Under the pieces are notes generated by a model. That model worked only from the letters and a program-made list of their open reading frames with translations, searched no databases and was not told the origin of the DNA. Position numbers and translations under genes: made by a program. Positions 8,871 through 9,377 of a DNA stretch of 9,377 nt are shown one piece after another; the first letter of the stretch is position 1; each line of letters opens with the position of its first letter. Origin of the DNA: Allobrachymonas sp. (GTDB taxonomy: Bacteria > Pseudomonadota > Gammaproteobacteria > Burkholderiales > Burkholderiaceae_C); NCBI GenBank assembly GCA_030538335.1, contig JAUNUE010000059.1, forward strand, positions 1-9,377. The letters run 5' to 3'.

Positions 8871-9170
8871 ATGAAACGTGTCCAGACCCCTGCTTCATTA
8901 AATTGGTTGATTAAGCGCCGTGCAAAAATTGCTGGTGAGCGCGACAGAGCTGCGGCTGAACTCGAAGTGCTCCGCCGCGAAGGTGCATTGAAGAACGCCC
9001 GGCTGCAGAAAGAAATCAACCGTCTGAAGCAGCGAGCAAAGGGTATTCAGGCTTTGGTGGCCTTCCACGAAGAATCCCTAAGATCCATCGATCACGTTAT
9101 CGGCCACCATGAGGTGAATATAGACCCTGCATTGATTCGCTCAATTAAAGAGCACGTAGCCTCACATTAA
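8871..9170 (+). CDS. Small basic coiled-coil protein, passenger of the mobile element
   Basis: I do not recognise this 99-residue protein as a named family. It opens MKRVQTPASLNWLIKRRAKIAG, with aromatic and basic residues, then a charged helical stretch at about residues 20-62 rich in Arg, Lys, Glu and Leu with heptad-like spacing (ERDRAAAELEVLRREG, LQKEINRLKQRAKG). It ends with a helix and FHEESLRSIDHVIGHHEVNIDPALI. There is no signal peptide, membrane segment or catalytic motif. It is too small for a transposase and lacks DDE, HUH, serine or tyrosine recombinase signatures. The ATG at 8871 is used; an in-frame GTG at 8862 is closer to GGAAAA and is a real alternative. It lies wholly between the inverted repeats, in the same orientation as pccA, with no terminator between them, so it may be read from the pcc transcript. 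It could bind nucleic acid or a host protein, or help mobilisation; all of that is inference. Confidence 0.75.
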   Translation: MKRVQTPASLNWLIKRRAKIAGERDRAAAELEVLRREGALKNARLQKEINRLKQRAKGIQALVAFHEESLRSIDHVIGHHEVNIDPALIRSIKEHVASH

Positions 9171-9209
9171 GCGATATCTGAAAAAGAGCGACCATCGTTT
9201 TAAGCTCTA

Positions 9210-9247
9210 CCCAAAACCAATTCCTGACTAAAAAAGTTGGTTTTGGG
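9210..9247. other. Right subterminal hairpin
   Basis: CCCAAAACCAA (9210-9220) and TTGGTTTTGGG (9237-9247) form a perfect 11-bp stem with a 16-nt loop containing CTAAAAAA (9228-9235). The outer TGGG belongs to the right terminal inverted repeat, mirroring the left end, where the hairpin also starts inside the repeat. It could be a recombinase recognition structure or a weak terminator for the passenger gene; no U-tract follows it. Confidence 0.7.
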
Positions 9248-9266
9248 CAGCTGCTACCAAATAGCG
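9244..9266 (-). repeat. Right terminal inverted repeat
   Basis: This is the reverse complement of the left repeat at 22 of 23 bases. It ends in ATAGCG immediately before the right copy of the 8-bp direct repeat. Confidence 0.88.
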
Positions 9267-9274
9267 CGCGCCCA
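9267..9274. repeat. Right copy of 8-bp target-site duplication
   Basis: CGCGCCCA is identical to 8802-8809 and abuts the right inverted repeat. Its last three bases (9272-9274) are the first three of the terminator stem, which shows that the insertion hit the terminator's edge and the duplication restored it. Confidence 0.85.
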
Positions 9275-9309
9275 ACAAAAAACCCGCTTTAGAGCGGGTT
9301 TTTTGTTGG
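9272..9309. terminator. Bidirectional rho-independent terminator
   Basis: Arms 9272-9288 and 9293-9309 are perfectly complementary over 17 bp, with a TTAG loop (9289-9292). The GC-rich core is ACCCGCT / AGCGGGT, flanked by A6 on the left and T6 on the right, so it can act on either strand. It would originally have lain about 13 nt after the pccA stop. It now ends transcripts that read through the inserted element, and may also serve a convergent gene on the right. Confidence 0.92.
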
Positions 9310-9328
9310 AGGAAAAAAGCTGTGGGTC

Positions 9329-9377
9329 TTAGGAAGCAAACATGTGTCCACCACATGCTAACTTCTTGAGATGATTG
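9329..9377 (-). CDS. Possible 3' end of a convergent gene (partial)
   Basis: On the minus strand a frame entering from the right edge reads NHLKKLACGGHMFAS and stops at TAA (complement of 9329-9331), 19 nt from the bidirectional terminator. That placement is what a convergent gene sharing the terminator would give. All + strand frames here close quickly. Only 15 codons are visible, one other minus frame also stops within this stretch and a third stays open, so both frame and identity are uncertain. Confidence 0.3.
   Translation of the reverse strand, partial: NHLKKLACGGHMFAS

Larger units (their letters stand above)
8810..9266. mobile_element. Non-autonomous mobile element (MITE-like / mobile insertion cassette) with passenger gene
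   Basis: The 457-bp unit has 23-bp terminal inverted repeats, 8810-8832 and 9244-9266, identical at 22 of 23 positions and beginning CGCTATTTGGTAGCAG. The repeats end exactly where a perfect 8-bp direct repeat begins on both sides. It encodes no transposase; the only gene is a 99-residue coiled-coil protein. Each end also has a hairpin starting within the inner TGCCCA of the repeat, and both ends share a TTTTTTAG block when read inward. The composition is more AT-rich than the pcc genes. Elements with IS-like ends but a passenger gene in place of a transposase are known as mobile insertion cassettes and are moved in trans. I cannot assign the ends to an IS family; 8-bp duplications occur in several. 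Confidence 0.85.

Noticed and set aside
8794..9271. IS200/IS605-type palindrome-associated element, suggested by hairpins at both ends
   Set aside because: Those elements lack terminal inverted repeats and target duplications, while this one has both and no HUH transposase.
9270..9311. Integron attC-like site, with GCCCAAC resembling an R'' box and GTTGGAG an R' box
   Set aside because: The R' match fails at its last base and the stem is a simple A/T-flanked terminator. The left border of the neighbouring unit has an inverted repeat and target duplication, which cassettes do not have.

Overview
The window is a propionate / odd-chain acyl-CoA catabolism locus from a GC-rich proteobacterium. 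The protein sequences and layout (mutase, MeaB-type GTPase, carboxylase beta, carboxylase alpha) look betaproteobacterial, most likely Burkholderiales and perhaps Comamonadaceae. That placement is inference from sequence style, not a database result.

Layout, all genes on the + strand: 1-216 is a non-coding leader that starts inside a truncated interspersed repeat. Then scpA (adenosylcobalamin-dependent methylmalonyl-CoA mutase, 217-2382); a VapBC-type toxin-antitoxin pair (2440-3140) with its own promoter and a perfect 9-bp inverted-repeat operator; meaB (mutase-protecting GTPase, 3137-4198), whose ATG overlaps the vapC stop codon; pccB (carboxyltransferase, 4243-5775); a membrane-anchored YdcF/DUF218 protein (5830-6693); and pccA (biotin carboxylase plus biotin carrier, 6733-8793). 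PccAB carboxylates propionyl-CoA to (S)-methylmalonyl-CoA. An epimerase, not in this window, converts it to the R form. ScpA isomerises that to succinyl-CoA, and MeaB guards the cobalamin cofactor of the mutase.

The most striking structure lies after pccA. A 457-bp element (8810-9266) has 23-bp terminal inverted repeats with one mismatch and is flanked by a perfect 8-bp direct repeat, CGCGCCCA (8802-8809 and 9267-9274), as expected of a target-site duplication. It carries no transposase, only a 99-residue basic coiled-coil protein of unknown function, and each end has a hairpin that starts inside the terminal repeat. Removing the element and one copy of the direct repeat brings the pccA stop codon to within 13 nt of a strong bidirectional terminator (9272-9309). 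The insertion therefore appears to have separated pccA from its terminator. It looks like a mobile insertion cassette or gene-carrying MITE moved in trans.

The last 68 bases lie beyond the terminator. They have no useful + strand frame and may hold the 3' end of a convergent minus-strand gene.
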